A stretch of 64,000 bases of DNA from Mesorhizobium sp. M9A.F.Ca.ET.002.03.1.2 (GCF_003952365.1 NZ_CP034443.1:4705001-4769000), one strand, 5' to 3'; counted from the first letter of the stretch, positions 53,224 through 63,394 are shown. Notes: generated from the letters alone by a model not told the origin. A program made the numbers and translations.

Positions 53224-53778
53224 ATGCGGTACATACTGAGCTCCTTTCTGGCCTTGCACTGGGCGGTCGTTTTCGCCCTGCTGGCGTTCATCTGCATCGA
53301 TGGAAATCGTGGCGTTGCGGCAGCGCTTGGCGTGCTCGGCGTCGCCGTGCAGAACACCCGCTTCGTCGACCTCGAAAACGCGATCGTCGTGGCGCCGCTT
53401 GCCGTAGCGCTGCTTGTCGTCGCGGTGCTGTTCTGCTGGGCCTTAATCGAAACGCTGACCAGCGACCCGGCAAATCCGGATGACAGCGTCACACGGATCG
53501 CCTTCATCTGCGCCTCCGGCGTGCTGTCGCTAATCGTTGTCGGCGGCGCCGCGCAAGGCGTCAACGGGCTGTTCATGGCTGTCGCGGTGCAACTGGCGGC
53601 ACTGCTGGCTTCCTATGTCGCGATGCTCGCGGAGCGGCGGCCGGCCTTTGCCGCAGCGGTTCCGGACATGGGCGAAACCCGTGCCGCCGCGCATGTGATG
53701 GCGAAGGCGGCGGCGCACAACTCGTCGCTCTCGCGCATTTCCGGCCGGCCGGACACAAACTTGAGGGATGGCCGCTGA
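53224..53778 (+). CDS. Small integral membrane protein, unknown function
   Basis: 184 residues, start ATG at 53224 after AGGAACGCC. Four hydrophobic segments lie near 1-20, 30-45, 55-75 and 95-140, followed by a polar tail from about 145. The family is not recognised. Its stop overlaps the start of the next gene (TGATG), suggesting that the two act together. Confidence 0.7.
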   Translation: MRYILSSFLALHWAVVFALLAFICIDGNRGVAAALGVLGVAVQNTRFVDLENAIVVAPLAVALLVVAVLFCWALIETLTSDPANPDDSVTRIAFICASGVLSLIVVGGAAQGVNGLFMAVAVQLAALLASYVAMLAERRPAFAAAVPDMGETRAAAHVMAKAAAHNSSLSRISGRPDTNLRDGR

Positions 53779-54089
53779 TGCGCATCTTGCTCGCGCTGTG
53801 GGCGGCTCCGCTCGCTCTATTCTGGGGCTGGTTCTTTCTGTCGCTCAACAACATCAATTTCGGCTATGTCATGCTGAGCCGTCAATTGCATGACCTCGTC
53901 TTCCAGCTCTATGGGGATATGCTTGGCGTTGATCCCGCGCTCATTCCCGGCATGGTGGCAAAGGCCTGCATCCTCGATAGTCTGCTGCTCCTGGCATTTT
54001 GGGCGTTTCGCCGCCGCCGGGTGATCGGCCGCTGGATCAGGATAATGCGCGACCGCTATTTCGACCAGGCATCGACGCCGAGCGCCTGA
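53778..54089 (+). CDS. DUF6105-like small membrane protein
   Basis: 103 residues with two hydrophobic segments ([20 protein letters not shown] near 4-23 and [15 protein letters not shown] near 62-77) around a polar loop ([24 protein letters not shown]). The pattern resembles DUF6105, known mostly from Rhizobiales, with no assigned function. The start overlaps the previous stop codon. It is convergent with ruvX, overlapping its 3' end by 34 bases. Confidence 0.75.
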   Translation: MRILLALWAAPLALFWGWFFLSLNNINFGYVMLSRQLHDLVFQLYGDMLGVDPALIPGMVAKACILDSLLLLAFWAFRRRRVIGRWIRIMRDRYFDQASTPSA

Positions 54090-54541
54090 AGCCGGTCGAG
54101 AACGCCCTGCAAAATAAAGGCCGCCGCGGCCGAATCGATCTTGCCGGCGCGTTTGCGGCGCGAAAAATCCATCTCGATCAACGTCCGCTCGGCCGCTACC
54201 GTCGATAGCCGCTCGTCCCACAAAACGAAGGGCAGGTCAGTCACACCAGCCATGTTGCGAGCGAAAGCGCGGGATTTCTGGGCGCGCGGGCCTTCCGATC
54301 CGTCCATGTTGACCGGCAGGCCGAGCACCACGGCGCCGGCATTCTCTTTCTGCAGCAAGGCAAGCAGCGCTGCGGCATCCAGCGAGAATTTCCTGCGCAT
54401 GATGACGGGGCGCGGATGGGCGAAGGCAAAGCCCCGGTCGGAAACCGCGACGCCAATCGTCTTGTCGCCGAGGTCGAGCCCGGCCAGCGTCTTGCCGCCG
54501 CCGAGCCGCGCCGGCAGCTCTTCGATTGTGATGATGCTCAA
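54056..54541 (-). CDS. ruvX: RuvX / YqgF Holliday-junction-resolvase-like protein
   Basis: 161 residues. RNase H-like fold with the first catalytic Asp in [17 protein letters not shown] near 21-37, the second acidic site in LWDERLST near 109-116 and the last Asp in [15 protein letters not shown] near 137-151. YqgF processes 16S rRNA precursor and may cut branched DNA. The likely start is TTG at 54541 (preceded by AAGGAAAG), since no ATG fits. It is divergent from the UPF0173 gene. Confidence 0.9.
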   Translation of the reverse strand: MSIITIEELPARLGGGKTLAGLDLGDKTIGVAVSDRGFAFAHPRPVIMRRKFSLDAAALLALLQKENAGAVVLGLPVNMDGSEGPRAQKSRAFARNMAGVTDLPFVLWDERLSTVAAERTLIEMDFSRRKRAGKIDSAAAAFILQGVLDRLQALGVDAWSK

Positions 54542-54642
54542 ACGGCTTTCCTTCGACTGCACCCCGCAAAGGACGCTGCGGCACTTTAATTTTGCTGCCG
54601 GCGTTCTATCCTTTGCCGCAGCATAAATCGAGGAAGGCATTC

Positions 54643-55350
54643 ATGAAACTGACCTGGTACGGACATTCCGCATTCCGCATCGAAACCGCTGATGCGAAAA
54701 TCCTCATCGATCCCTATCTGGTTGGCAACCCGTCGTGGACGGGCGGCTGGGAAGGACCGGCGGAAGGGGTCACTCATGTCCTTTTGACCCACGGCCATAG
54801 CGATCACATCAGCGGTGCGCTCGAAGTCCTTGGGAAAAGCGGCGCCATGCTGGTCGCCAATTTCGAGGTCTGCATGTACCTGGTCGGCAAGGGCGCCAGC
54901 GACAAGAAGATCAATCCCGGCAATATCGGCGGCACGGTCGATTGCGGCGGTTTCACCACCACCTTCGTCCAGGCACTGCATTCGTCGTCGTTCCCGGGTG
55001 ACAATGGCCAGAACACCTATCTCGGCAATCCGGGCGGGCTCGTCCTGCATTTTTCGGAAGACAAGACGCTCTATCATATGGGCGACACCGACATCTTTTC
55101 CGACATGGCGCTGATCAACGAATTGCACGAGCCGAAGATCGGCATCGTGCCGGTCGGCGACCGCTTCACCATGGGTGGCGCGGTGGCAGCCCTTGCCTGC
55201 CGGCGCTTCTTTCAGTTCGAGACCGTCATCCCCAGTCACTTCGGCACGTTCCCGATCATTGATCAGACGGCCGACAAGTTCGTGGCGGGCTTGGAGGGTT
55301 CCGGCGTGAACGTGGCATTGCCGAAGATCGGCGAGACGATTAGTTTGTAG
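54643..55350 (+). CDS. UPF0173 metal-dependent hydrolase
   Basis: 235 residues of the metallo-beta-lactamase fold. Metal ligands are in [12 protein letters not shown] near 46-57 (HxHxDH), with a further His in HSSSFPG and Asp in [10 protein letters not shown] and His in [10 protein letters not shown] near the C-terminus. The substrate is unknown. The gene is widely conserved and starts at the ATG 54643 after CGAGGAAGGC. Confidence 0.9.
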   Translation: MKLTWYGHSAFRIETADAKILIDPYLVGNPSWTGGWEGPAEGVTHVLLTHGHSDHISGALEVLGKSGAMLVANFEVCMYLVGKGASDKKINPGNIGGTVDCGGFTTTFVQALHSSSFPGDNGQNTYLGNPGGLVLHFSEDKTLYHMGDTDIFSDMALINELHEPKIGIVPVGDRFTMGGAVAALACRRFFQFETVIPSHFGTFPIIDQTADKFVAGLEGSGVNVALPKIGETISL

Positions 55351-55385
55351 AAGACGCCAGGTAGAAGCCAGAATGGAATGAGAAC

Positions 55386-55802
55386 ATGATTTTGAGGGGC
55401 CTTCTTTGCATTTCCATTCTGGCTGTGGCCTCCCCGGCGCCCGCCGCGGACGACTTCATCGAGGGCGTCTATCTCGAGTCAGAGGACCTCTGTGCGCAGG
55501 CCAAGAAGGACACGCTGGATACGGTGATCGAGGCCGGCAACACCGTGCTGACGGCGCGTGGCCTGCAAAGCGTCGAATACGATTGCGAGTTCCTTCAAAT
55601 CACCAAGGCAACGCTCTCGCCGAGCTGGGCAGTGACGGCCATATGTCAGGAGCCGGGCCACGTCTTTCCGGACGTCCTGTCCGTCACGCAATTGAGCCCG
55701 AAGGAGATCGATCTGGTATCGGTTCGGCCCGCGAACGACGAAAACGAGGCGAGCGGCAACGGCGGCAGCTATTTCCTCTGCGACGGCGTGGCCCTGCCAT
55801 AG
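55386..55802 (+). CDS. Exported protein, unknown function
   Basis: 138 residues. A signal peptide (LRGLLCISILAVASPAPA) is followed by a mature part with three Cys (DLCAQAK, YDCEFL and ICQEPG) plus one at the C-terminus (FLCDG), so two disulfide bonds are possible. No family is recognised. It lies 35 bases after the hydrolase gene and 90 before gatC. Confidence 0.7.
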   Translation: MILRGLLCISILAVASPAPAADDFIEGVYLESEDLCAQAKKDTLDTVIEAGNTVLTARGLQSVEYDCEFLQITKATLSPSWAVTAICQEPGHVFPDVLSVTQLSPKEIDLVSVRPANDENEASGNGGSYFLCDGVALP

Positions 55803-55894
55803 ACCTTCTGGCCCGGTTCTTGGCATGATGCATGTTGCGCGGCACACGCCGCGCCGCTATAGCGCGGACTGGTTTTCCCGAGGCACAGATAAAT

Positions 55895-56182
55895 ATGTCC
55901 GTTGATGTCAAGACTGTGAAGCGCGTCGCGCATCTCGCCCGTATCGCGGTGAGCGAGCAGGATGCCGAGCGCATGACCGGCGAGTTGAACGCCATTCTTG
56001 GCTTTGTCGAGCAGTTGAACGAGGTCGACGTTTCCGACGTAGAGCCGATGACCTCGGTGATACCGATGGAGATGAAGAAGCGCCAGGATGTCGTCACCGA
56101 CGGCAGCAAGGCCGCCGACATTGTCGCCAACGCACCGGCGACCGAAGAGAATTTCTTCCTCGTTCCGAAGGTCGTGGAGTAG
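55895..56182 (+). CDS. gatC: Aspartyl/glutamyl-tRNA amidotransferase subunit C
   Basis: 95 residues, small stabilising subunit of the GatCAB complex that amidates mischarged Glu-tRNA(Gln) or Asp-tRNA(Asn). [45 protein letters not shown] is the family core. The start is ATG at 55895. A GNAT gene separates it from gatA. No gatB is seen here, so it lies elsewhere. Confidence 0.95.
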   Translation: MSVDVKTVKRVAHLARIAVSEQDAERMTGELNAILGFVEQLNEVDVSDVEPMTSVIPMEMKKRQDVVTDGSKAADIVANAPATEENFFLVPKVVE

Positions 56183-56189
56183 CGGGCCG

Positions 56190-56648
56190 ATGGCAATCGA
56201 GATCGCCATCGAGACACCGCTGCAGGACGATGTCCGCGGGCTGGTCGAGGAACTCAACGACACGCTGCTGGAATTGACGCCGCCGGAGCACTGTTACCAC
56301 ATGACCGTCGAGCAGATGGCCGACAAGGAAACGACTGTCTTCATCGCTCGCGACAATGGCCTTGCCATAGGCTGCGGCGCGCTGAAGCGTCACGATGGCG
56401 CCATTGGCGAGGTCAAGCGCATGTACACGCGGCCCTCGCATCGCGGCCGCAAGATCGGCGCGACGATCGTCGAGCGGGTCGAGGCGCTGGCGCGCAGCGA
56501 AGGGTTGAAGCGCCTGGTGCTGGAGACGGGCGACCGCCATCCGGCTGCGTGGACCGTTTATGAACGCGTCGGATTTTTGCGCTGTGGCCCGGTGCTGGAC
56601 TATCCCGATTCCGAGTGGTCGGTGTTTTACGAAAAGAGCCTTGTCTGA
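56190..56648 (+). CDS. GNAT-family N-acetyltransferase between gatC and gatA
   Basis: 152 residues. The acetyl-CoA loop [13 protein letters not shown] near 95-107 follows the core strand [11 protein letters not shown], and [20 protein letters not shown] near 126-145 is the usual C-terminal helix and strand. The substrate is unknown. It starts seven bases after gatC and overlaps the gatA start by one base (TGATG), so it is translated with the amidotransferase genes. Confidence 0.88.
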   Translation: MAIEIAIETPLQDDVRGLVEELNDTLLELTPPEHCYHMTVEQMADKETTVFIARDNGLAIGCGALKRHDGAIGEVKRMYTRPSHRGRKIGATIVERVEALARSEGLKRLVLETGDRHPAAWTVYERVGFLRCGPVLDYPDSEWSVFYEKSLV

Positions 56649-58216
56649 TGAGCGACCTGACCCACCTGACGATTTCGCAGGCCCGCGCCAAGCTGCGCGC
56701 CAAGGAAATCACGGCAACCGAGATCACCGAAGCTTACCTGTCGGCGATCGAGCGGGCCAATCCGGCGCTCAACGCCTATGTCGTCGTCACCGACGACAAG
56801 GCGCGCGACATGGCCAAGGCCTCGGAGGCGAAGCTGTCGAAGGGCGAGGGCGGATCGCTCGAAGGCATTCCGCTCGGGATCAAGGACCTGTTCGGCACCG
56901 AAGGCGTCCACACCCAGGCCTGCAGCCATGTGCTGGACGGGTTCAAGCCGCATTACGAATCGACCGTCACCGCCAATCTGTGGGCCGACGGCGCCATCAT
57001 GCTCGGCAAGCTCAACATGGACGAGTTCGCCATGGGCTCGTCCAACGAGACCTCCTACTACGGCCCTGTCGTCAATCCGTGGCGGCGTTCGCGCGTGGAC
57101 ACGGTGGTGATGCCGACCACGCACCAGGGCGATGGCGGTTTCGTCTCGGCCGGCGGCGCCAGGATCGCGCGCACGCTGGACAACGCCCAGCTCGTGCCGG
57201 GCGGTTCGTCGGGCGGCTCGGCCTCCGCCGTTTCGGCGCTCCTGTGTGCCGGCGCTACCGCCACCGACACCGGCGGCTCGATCCGCCAGCCCGCCGCCTT
57301 CACCGGCACGGTCGGCATCAAGCCGACCTACGGCCGCTGCTCGCGCTGGGGCATCGTCGCCTTCGCCTCGTCGCTCGACCAGGCCGGACCGATAGCCCGC
57401 GATGTGCGTGATGCCGCGATCCTCTTGAAATCCATGGCGTCGGTCGATCCGAAGGACACCACCTCGGTCGACCGGCCGGTGCCGGACTACGAGGCGGCGA
57501 TCGGCAAGCCGGTCAAGGGCATGAAGGTCGGCATCCCCAGGGAGTATCGCGTCGACGGCATGCCCGAGGAGATCGAGGCGCTGTGGCAGAAGGGCATTGC
57601 CTGGCTCAGAGATGCCGGTGCCGAGATCGTCGACATTTCGCTTCCGCATACCAAATACGCGCTGCCAGCCTATTACATCGTGGCGCCTGCCGAAGCCTCG
57701 TCGAACCTCGCTCGCTATGACGGCGTCCGCTACGGATTGCGCGCGCCGGGCAAGGACATCGTCGACATGTACGAGAAGACCCGCGCCGCTGGCTTCGGCC
57801 GCGAGGTAAAGCGCCGCATCATGATCGGCACCTACGTGCTCTCCGCCGGCTACTACGACGCCTACTATCTGCAGGCGCAGAAGGTTCGCAATCTCATCAA
57901 GCGGGATTTCGAAAATGCATTCGCGGCGGGCGTCGACGTCATCCTGACACCGGCGACACCGTCGGCGGCCTTCGGCATCGCCGACGAGGACATGGCCGCC
58001 GACCCGGTCAAGATGTACCTCAACGACATCTTCACGGTGACCGTGAACATGGCCGGGCTGCCAGGCATCGCCGTGCCCGCAGGGCTTGACGCCAAGGGCC
58101 TGCCGCTCGGCCTGCAGCTCATCGGCCGGCCCTTCGACGAGGAAACCCTGTTCCAGACCGCCCATGTCATCGAACAGGCGGCGGGTACGTTCCAGCCGGA
58201 AAAGTGGTGGTGGTAG
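56648..58216 (+). CDS. gatA: Aspartyl/glutamyl-tRNA amidotransferase subunit A
   Basis: Amidase subunit that liberates ammonia from glutamine for GatB. 522 residues, longer than the usual 480-490. The Ser-cisSer-Lys triad is Lys79 (GIKDLF), Ser187 (PGGSSGGSA) and Ser211 ([10 protein letters not shown]). An insert of about 33 residues ([17 protein letters not shown] onward to LDNAQ) lies between NPWRRS and LVPGGSSGG and accounts for the extra length. The start overlaps the upstream GNAT gene. Confidence 0.95.
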   Translation: MSDLTHLTISQARAKLRAKEITATEITEAYLSAIERANPALNAYVVVTDDKARDMAKASEAKLSKGEGGSLEGIPLGIKDLFGTEGVHTQACSHVLDGFKPHYESTVTANLWADGAIMLGKLNMDEFAMGSSNETSYYGPVVNPWRRSRVDTVVMPTTHQGDGGFVSAGGARIARTLDNAQLVPGGSSGGSASAVSALLCAGATATDTGGSIRQPAAFTGTVGIKPTYGRCSRWGIVAFASSLDQAGPIARDVRDAAILLKSMASVDPKDTTSVDRPVPDYEAAIGKPVKGMKVGIPREYRVDGMPEEIEALWQKGIAWLRDAGAEIVDISLPHTKYALPAYYIVAPAEASSNLARYDGVRYGLRAPGKDIVDMYEKTRAAGFGREVKRRIMIGTYVLSAGYYDAYYLQAQKVRNLIKRDFENAFAAGVDVILTPATPSAAFGIADEDMAADPVKMYLNDIFTVTVNMAGLPGIAVPAGLDAKGLPLGLQLIGRPFDEETLFQTAHVIEQAAGTFQPEKWWW

Positions 58217-58244
58217 TGTCGTCTCCCATCTGAAGGGGTGAGGG

Positions 58245-59054
58245 ATGTTCTATTATCTTTCCAAGGTATTTTGGCTCCTCGTCCAGCCTCTGAATCTATC
58301 AATTATCCTGCTGTTGGCCGGGCTGCTTGCGGCAATGGTTGGCCGGCGGCGGCTGGCGGCCACCGGCAGCATGCTCGCCTTCCTGATTCTCGGGCTGTCG
58401 GCCTGGACCCCGCTTGGCGCAATGATTCTCAATCCGTTGGAAGAGCGCTTTCCGCGGCCGTTGCTGCCGGAAAAAGTTGACGGAATCGTCGTGCTCGGCG
58501 GTGGCCTGGAGGGCGCAGTCAATCTGGTGCGCGGCGGCTATGAGCTGAATGGAAGCGGCGATCGTTTCGTGGAAGCCGCGATCCTTGCGCGGCGCTTTCC
58601 GATGGCGAAGCTGGTCGTCTCCGGCGGCCCTAGCGGGCTGATGCTGGATGACGAGGGTGACGGGACGACGGCGCCGCGCCTGCTCATGGCCCTCGGCGTG
58701 ACAGCCGACCGGCTGACACTAGAGAGCAAATCCCGCAACACCTATGAGAACGCCGTCTTCACCCGGGAACTGGTCACCCCGAAACCGGGCGAGACCTGGC
58801 TGCTGGTGACCTCGGCTTTTCACATGCCGCGCGCCAAGGGGCTGTTCGACAAGGCCGGCTTTCCAACGGTCCCGTGGCCGGTAGACTACCGAACCCCAGG
58901 CAAGGAGCGCATCGGCCTGTTCCGCGACGATCCTGTCGCTTCGCTGCAGACCACCACCATGGCGGTCCGTGAATGGATCGGGCTCGTCGCCTACTGGCTG
59001 TCGGGCCGCATAGACCGGCCGTTCCCCGAACCGGGTGTTGGCTCGGGCGGCTGA
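58245..59054 (+). CDS. YdcF/ElyC-family membrane protein (DUF218)
   Basis: 269 residues. Two N-terminal membrane segments (LSKVFWLLVQPLNLSIILLLAG and AATGSMLAFLILGLSAW) precede a DUF218 domain with VDGIVVLGGGLEG near 78-90, SGDRFVEAAILARRFPMAKLVVSGG and LESKSRNTYENAVFTRELV. ElyC-type proteins affect peptidoglycan precursor or envelope polymer metabolism. The last 64 bases overlap, antisense, the 3' end of the DUF599 gene. Confidence 0.88.
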   Translation: MFYYLSKVFWLLVQPLNLSIILLLAGLLAAMVGRRRLAATGSMLAFLILGLSAWTPLGAMILNPLEERFPRPLLPEKVDGIVVLGGGLEGAVNLVRGGYELNGSGDRFVEAAILARRFPMAKLVVSGGPSGLMLDDEGDGTTAPRLLMALGVTADRLTLESKSRNTYENAVFTRELVTPKPGETWLLVTSAFHMPRAKGLFDKAGFPTVPWPVDYRTPGKERIGLFRDDPVASLQTTTMAVREWIGLVAYWLSGRIDRPFPEPGVGSGG

Positions 59055-59746
59055 CCGATCACGGCTTGCCGCGCTGCCGAGAAGAACTGGCGACGCACCA
59101 GAACCGCTAGCAACAGCAGCGTCGACAGCACGAACACCTTTGGGTCGACGAACCAGCCGAGATAGCCGATCGAGAAGAACACGCCGCGCAGGCCCGAATT
59201 GAAATGCTTTCCGGCCAGCATGTTCATGCGCGCCGCACGCCATACCGCCGTCTCGCTAACCGGGTTGCGTGAGGCTTCGCCATGCGGGATCGGGACCGCG
59301 CCGATCAGGATCGAGCAATAGTTGAACAGCCGATAGGCCCAGCCGAACTTGAAGAAGGAATAAGCAAGGATCAGCACCAATCCGAACACCTTCATCTGAA
59401 AGGCGGAGCGGGATGATGTCGCGCCGAGCGGCAGGTCGCTCAGCACCGAAAGAACCTGATCGGAGGCGCCGAGCAGGGCAAAACAGCCGCCGATCGCGAT
59501 CAGCGAACTGGAGGCGAAGAAGGCGGTTCCCTGTTGAAGACCTGCCATGATGGCGGTGTCGACGATGCGGATCTCGCGTTCGGCCATGGTCCGCATCCAG
59601 GCTTCACGCTGGGCGTTCATGGCCGTCGTCAGCGACATGCGGCTGACCAGCTTTCCGTCGGAGGCGAGCGTATGCAGCACCCATACGAAGAGGAAGAAGG
59701 CCAGCGCCGCGAGGTCTGCCGTCGACAGATGGAAGGAATCGCCCAT
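58991..59746 (-). CDS. DUF599 family membrane protein
   Basis: 251 residues with four hydrophobic segments. The sequence LSTADLAALAFFLFVWVLHTLASD and MNAQREAWMRTMAEREIRIVDTAIMAGLQQGTAFFASSSL are characteristic of DUF599, a family of unknown function. GIRGVFF-type and FNSGLRGVFFSIGYLGWFVDP segments follow. The final 20 residues overlap the ydcF-like gene on the opposite strand. Confidence 0.88.
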   Translation of the reverse strand: MGDSFHLSTADLAALAFFLFVWVLHTLASDGKLVSRMSLTTAMNAQREAWMRTMAEREIRIVDTAIMAGLQQGTAFFASSSLIAIGGCFALLGASDQVLSVLSDLPLGATSSRSAFQMKVFGLVLILAYSFFKFGWAYRLFNYCSILIGAVPIPHGEASRNPVSETAVWRAARMNMLAGKHFNSGLRGVFFSIGYLGWFVDPKVFVLSTLLLLAVLVRRQFFSAARQAVIGQPPEPTPGSGNGRSMRPDSQ

Positions 59747-59898
59747 GCGACCCTTTTACCACAAGCCGTGGCGCCGCTTCGATGGCGGATGTCGCTGCCG
59801 GAGCAAACAAGGTCGGCAGGTGCAGCGCCGCGATCCTCGAAAGAGCGGAAACATCACAAGAATTCCTATATGTAAGTTCCAATAGGAGAGAGCGGCGC

Positions 59899-61302
59899 GT
59901 GTTCCTTTCGGTTTTCGACCTGTTCAAGATCGGCATCGGGCCCTCGAGTTCGCACACGATGGGACCGATGACGGCTGCGCGGCGTTTTCTCGACGAGATC
60001 GCGGGAGATGACTGGCCGCGCCCGGCCGGCGCCAAGGTCGACCGCATCGCCGCCAGCCTGCATGGCTCGCTGGCCTACACAGGCATCGGCCATGGCAGCG
60101 ACCGCGCCGTGGTGCTCGGCCTTGCCGGCCAGATGCCGCAAACGGTCGACCCCGATCAGGCCGATGGTATCATTGACCGCATCGCCGCCGACAAGCGAAT
60201 TTCACCACCCGGCCATCCGTCCTATCGATTCGATCCGGCCACGGATCTGGTGCTGGATCGCAAGACGCCGCTCTCCGGCCACGCCAACGGCATGGCTTTC
60301 TGCGCCTATGATGCCGACGGCCACCTGCTGCTAAGGCGCATCTACTATTCGATCGGCGGCGGCTTCGTGGTTTCCGAGGAGGAGCTGCAGCGGATGAAGG
60401 CCAAGGGCTCGGTGACGACCGAAGCCAAGAAAGTTCCATACCCCTTCAAGAACGCTGTCGAGATGCTGTCGATGGCGGCAAAAAGCGGTCTTTCCATCGC
60501 CGACATGAAGCGCGTCAACGAGGAAACGCAGATGCCGCGCGAAGAGCTCGACGCCGGCCTCGACGGCATATGGAGCGCCATGAAGAGCTGCATCGAGCGC
60601 GGGCTGTCGCAGGACGGTATCATGCCGGGCGGGTTGAAGGTGCGCCGCAGGGCGCGGCAATTGCATGACAAGCTGCAGGAACAATGGCAACAGAACCGGC
60701 CCAACCCGCTGCTCGCCAATGACTGGCTGTCGATCTATGCCATGGCGGTGAACGAGGAGAACGCCGCCGGCGGGCGCGTTGTCACCGCGCCGACCAATGG
60801 TGCCGCGGGCACGCTGCCCGCGGTGCTGCGCTACTGGCTGCATTTCCATCCCGAGGCTGACCAGCCAAGCATCCGCGATTTTCTGCTGACCGCGGCGGCG
60901 ATCGGCGGCATCATCAAGACCAACGCCTCGATCTCGGGTGCCGAAGTCGGCTGCCAGGGCGAGGTCGGCTCGGCTTCGGCGATGGCGGCGGCGGGATTGT
61001 GCGCCGTCATGGGCGGCACGCCCGAGCAGGTCGAGAACGCCGCCGAGATCGCGCTCGAACATCATCTCGGCATGACCTGCGATCCGGTCGGCGGGCTGGT
61101 GCAGGTGCCTTGCATCGAACGCAATGCGCTCGGCGCCGTCAAGGCGGTGACTGCCGCTTCGCTCGCCATCAAGGGCGACGGCGTTCATTTCGTGCCGCTC
61201 GATGCCGCGATCGAGACTATGCGCCAGACCGGCCTCGACATGAATGAGAAATACAAGGAAACCAGCCTCGGCGGACTGGCCGTCAACATCGTCGAGTGCT
61301 GA
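59899..61302 (+). CDS. sdaA: L-serine ammonia-lyase, iron-sulfur dependent, single chain
   Basis: Deaminates L-serine to pyruvate and ammonia using a [4Fe-4S] cluster. 467 residues. The domains are in the usual order: an N-terminal beta domain ([26 protein letters not shown] start) and the catalytic C-terminal domain. Cluster cysteines are Cys352 ([10 protein letters not shown]), Cys394 (GMTCDPVGG) and Cys405 (QVPCIERN), spaced as in characterised enzymes. The start is GTG at 59899 after AGGAGAG. An unrelated DUF599 gene lies upstream on the other strand. Confidence 0.94.
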   Translation: MFLSVFDLFKIGIGPSSSHTMGPMTAARRFLDEIAGDDWPRPAGAKVDRIAASLHGSLAYTGIGHGSDRAVVLGLAGQMPQTVDPDQADGIIDRIAADKRISPPGHPSYRFDPATDLVLDRKTPLSGHANGMAFCAYDADGHLLLRRIYYSIGGGFVVSEEELQRMKAKGSVTTEAKKVPYPFKNAVEMLSMAAKSGLSIADMKRVNEETQMPREELDAGLDGIWSAMKSCIERGLSQDGIMPGGLKVRRRARQLHDKLQEQWQQNRPNPLLANDWLSIYAMAVNEENAAGGRVVTAPTNGAAGTLPAVLRYWLHFHPEADQPSIRDFLLTAAAIGGIIKTNASISGAEVGCQGEVGSASAMAAAGLCAVMGGTPEQVENAAEIALEHHLGMTCDPVGGLVQVPCIERNALGAVKAVTAASLAIKGDGVHFVPLDAAIETMRQTGLDMNEKYKETSLGGLAVNIVEC

Positions 61303-61388
61303 GCCAACCTTGCACCACGGAGATTGGCACTGTGGAGAAAGTCGGCCAGGCCGTTGACGCCTTCGTGTGCCGGACTAAACCTTAATCC

Positions 61389-61826
61389 ATGTCTCTCAAT
61401 CTCATAAAGCTCTGTGTCGGCTGCGACAGCGTCGAGGACCTCGAAGAGTGGATCGCCTTCCGCCTCGATGAACGGCGGCGCGCCGGTGAGCCGGCCGAGC
61501 ACTACCACACCACACGCATGGTGCCGACGCGCGGCGCCGAAGTCACCGACGGCGGTTCCCTCTACTGGGTAATCAAGGGCAATGTGCAGTGCCGCCAGTT
61601 GATCACCGAAATCCGTCCTTTCACCGACAGTGAAGGCATTGGACGTTGTCACCTGATCCTCGCCCCCGAGGTCGTGCGCACCGACTGGCAGCCGCGCCGC
61701 GCCTTTCAGGGCTGGCGCTACCTGAAACCTTCCGATGCGCCGGCCGATCTCGGCAAGGGCAGGGCCGGGCTGTTCGAGATGCCGCCGAAACTCAGGCGCG
61801 AGCTTGCCGATCTCGGCCTTCTCTAA
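61389..61826 (+). CDS. DUF1489 family protein
   Basis: 145 residues. The SLNLIKLCVGCDSVEDLEEWI start, the HTTRMVPTRGAEVTDGGSLYWVIKG segment and QPRRAFQGWRYLKP near 100-113 match DUF1489, a conserved alphaproteobacterial family of unknown function. The pair of Cys at residues 9 and 12 (LCVGCD) could bind a metal. It lies between sdaA and the VWA gene. Confidence 0.88.
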   Translation: MSLNLIKLCVGCDSVEDLEEWIAFRLDERRRAGEPAEHYHTTRMVPTRGAEVTDGGSLYWVIKGNVQCRQLITEIRPFTDSEGIGRCHLILAPEVVRTDWQPRRAFQGWRYLKPSDAPADLGKGRAGLFEMPPKLRRELADLGLL

Positions 61827-61918
61827 GAAGGCCTGAATTCAAAGCTGCCGCGATCGCTGCTCCAGGCCGCCTCATGGCGGGCTTGCAAGCTGGGCGACAA
61901 CGCCACATCTTCAATCTC

Positions 61919-62650
61919 ATGAGCGACAAGAAGCAGCCCGTGCCTGCGAAGACCAGTCCCGCGCCGGTCGAGTCCCAATCGAGTGCCGGTGAGATCGACG
62001 CCTTTATCCGTCAGGCAAGGACGCTCGCCGCGTCCGCGACCGGCTCCGGCAGGCTGATTCTCTCACTCGACGCGACGATGAGCCGCCAGCCGACCTGGGA
62101 TCTCGCCTGTGCACTGCAGGGCGAGATGTTTGACGCCGTCGGCAAGGCTGGAGCGCTCAGCGTCCAACTGGTCTATTTTCGCGGTCTTGGTGAATGCCGT
62201 TCGTCTGGCTTCGTTACCGACACGAATGCCTTGAAGCAGTTGATGACGCGGATCGAATGCCGCAGCGGCCACACCCAGATCGGCAAGGTGCTCGCCCATG
62301 CGCTGAAACAGACGGCGGCGGCCAAGGTCAACGCGCTGGTCTATATCGGCGATGCGATGGAAGAAAATATCGACGACCTAGCCGAAAAGGCCGGCAGCCT
62401 CGGCCTGCACGGCGTTCCTGTCTTCGTCTTTCAGGAAGGCCATGATTCCGGCGCGGAAAAGGCGTTCAAGGAAATTGCGCGGCTGTCCAAGGGGGCCTGG
62501 TTCCGATTTGATCGGCAGGCTGCCGCAACCTTGGCCAGCTTGCTTTCGGCGGTCGCCGTGTTTGCGACGGGCGGGCTGAAGGCACTGGAGGCCAGGGGCA
62601 GGCCGGAAGACCAGCTGATGATCGAGCATCTGCGGGGCGGCAGGAAATAA
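61919..62650 (+). CDS. VWA-domain protein
   Basis: 243 residues. After a polar N-terminal region, GSGRLILSLDATMSRQPTWDLACALQGEMFDAV near 40-72 opens a von Willebrand factor A domain with a DATMS MIDAS motif (Asp-x-Thr/Ser-x-Ser). Later segments IECRSGHTQIGKVLAHAL and VNALVYIGDAMEEN complete the fold. The start is uncertain: MSDKK at 61919 is chosen, with 61874 as the alternative. The stop overlaps the start of the membrane J-domain gene (TAATG). Confidence 0.85.
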   Translation: MSDKKQPVPAKTSPAPVESQSSAGEIDAFIRQARTLAASATGSGRLILSLDATMSRQPTWDLACALQGEMFDAVGKAGALSVQLVYFRGLGECRSSGFVTDTNALKQLMTRIECRSGHTQIGKVLAHALKQTAAAKVNALVYIGDAMEENIDDLAEKAGSLGLHGVPVFVFQEGHDSGAEKAFKEIARLSKGAWFRFDRQAAATLASLLSAVAVFATGGLKALEARGRPEDQLMIEHLRGGRK

Positions 62651-63348
62651 TGGGCGCGCTTCTTCTATTTGTGGCGTTGCTTCTGGTGCTGCTCGGCACG
62701 GCCATGGTTTTCCTCCGCGCCGACCCCGCGAGACTAGCAAGCGCGATGAGAACGCTTGGGCCCGTCCTGCTGGCGCTGATCGGCGTCGCCGTGCTCTTGG
62801 TCGGACGCGGAGGCATTGGCGGCCTGATCCTGTCGGTTGCGCTCGCCTGGTATGGCTCGATGCGGATGAAGCGGCCGACAGCGAAACTGGAGCCGGGCAA
62901 GCATTCGACGGTGCGCACCGCGGCACTCGAAATGGAGCTTGATCACGATACCGGCAGCCTGGAGGGGCTCGTGCTCGCCGGCCGCCATGAAGGCAAGATG
63001 CTTGGCACGATGGGCCTTGCGGAATTGCAGCAGCTTTATCGCGAGCTCTTCGGCGACCCGGAGAGCCGCCAGCTGCTAGAGACGTATCTTGACGGCAGAT
63101 TTCCCGTCTGGCGCAAAGACGCTGAGGCGGATGGTGGCGAAGGGCTGGGTGTTTCGCCAGGTTCTGGCTCCATGACTAAGGAGGAGGCCTACAAGATCCT
63201 TGGTCTTGAAGCGGGGGCCGCCGCGGCGGATGTCCGCAAGGCGCACCGCCGCCTGATGCAGCGCCTGCACCCCGATATCGGTGGCACGTCTTTCCTGGCG
63301 GCGCGGATCAACGAAGCCAAGGACGTCTTGCTCTCCAATCACCATTAG
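62650..63348 (+). CDS. Membrane-anchored J-domain protein
   Basis: 232 residues. Two to three hydrophobic segments (LLLFVALLLVLLGTAMVFL near 4-22, LGPVLLALIGVAVLLV and GIGGLILSVALAWYG) anchor it. The C-terminal J-domain begins at TKEEAYKILGLE and holds the HPD motif (QRLHPDIGG), so it should stimulate a DnaK-type chaperone at the inner membrane. The central region resembles Tim14/DjlC-like proteins. Coupled to the VWA gene by an overlapping stop and start. Confidence 0.9.
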   Translation: MGALLLFVALLLVLLGTAMVFLRADPARLASAMRTLGPVLLALIGVAVLLVGRGGIGGLILSVALAWYGSMRMKRPTAKLEPGKHSTVRTAALEMELDHDTGSLEGLVLAGRHEGKMLGTMGLAELQQLYRELFGDPESRQLLETYLDGRFPVWRKDAEADGGEGLGVSPGSGSMTKEEAYKILGLEAGAAAADVRKAHRRLMQRLHPDIGGTSFLAARINEAKDVLLSNHH

Positions 63349-63394
63349 TCTCCTTCGACGCAGAATTTTCCGGGAGGGTGTCTTTCCACGCTGC

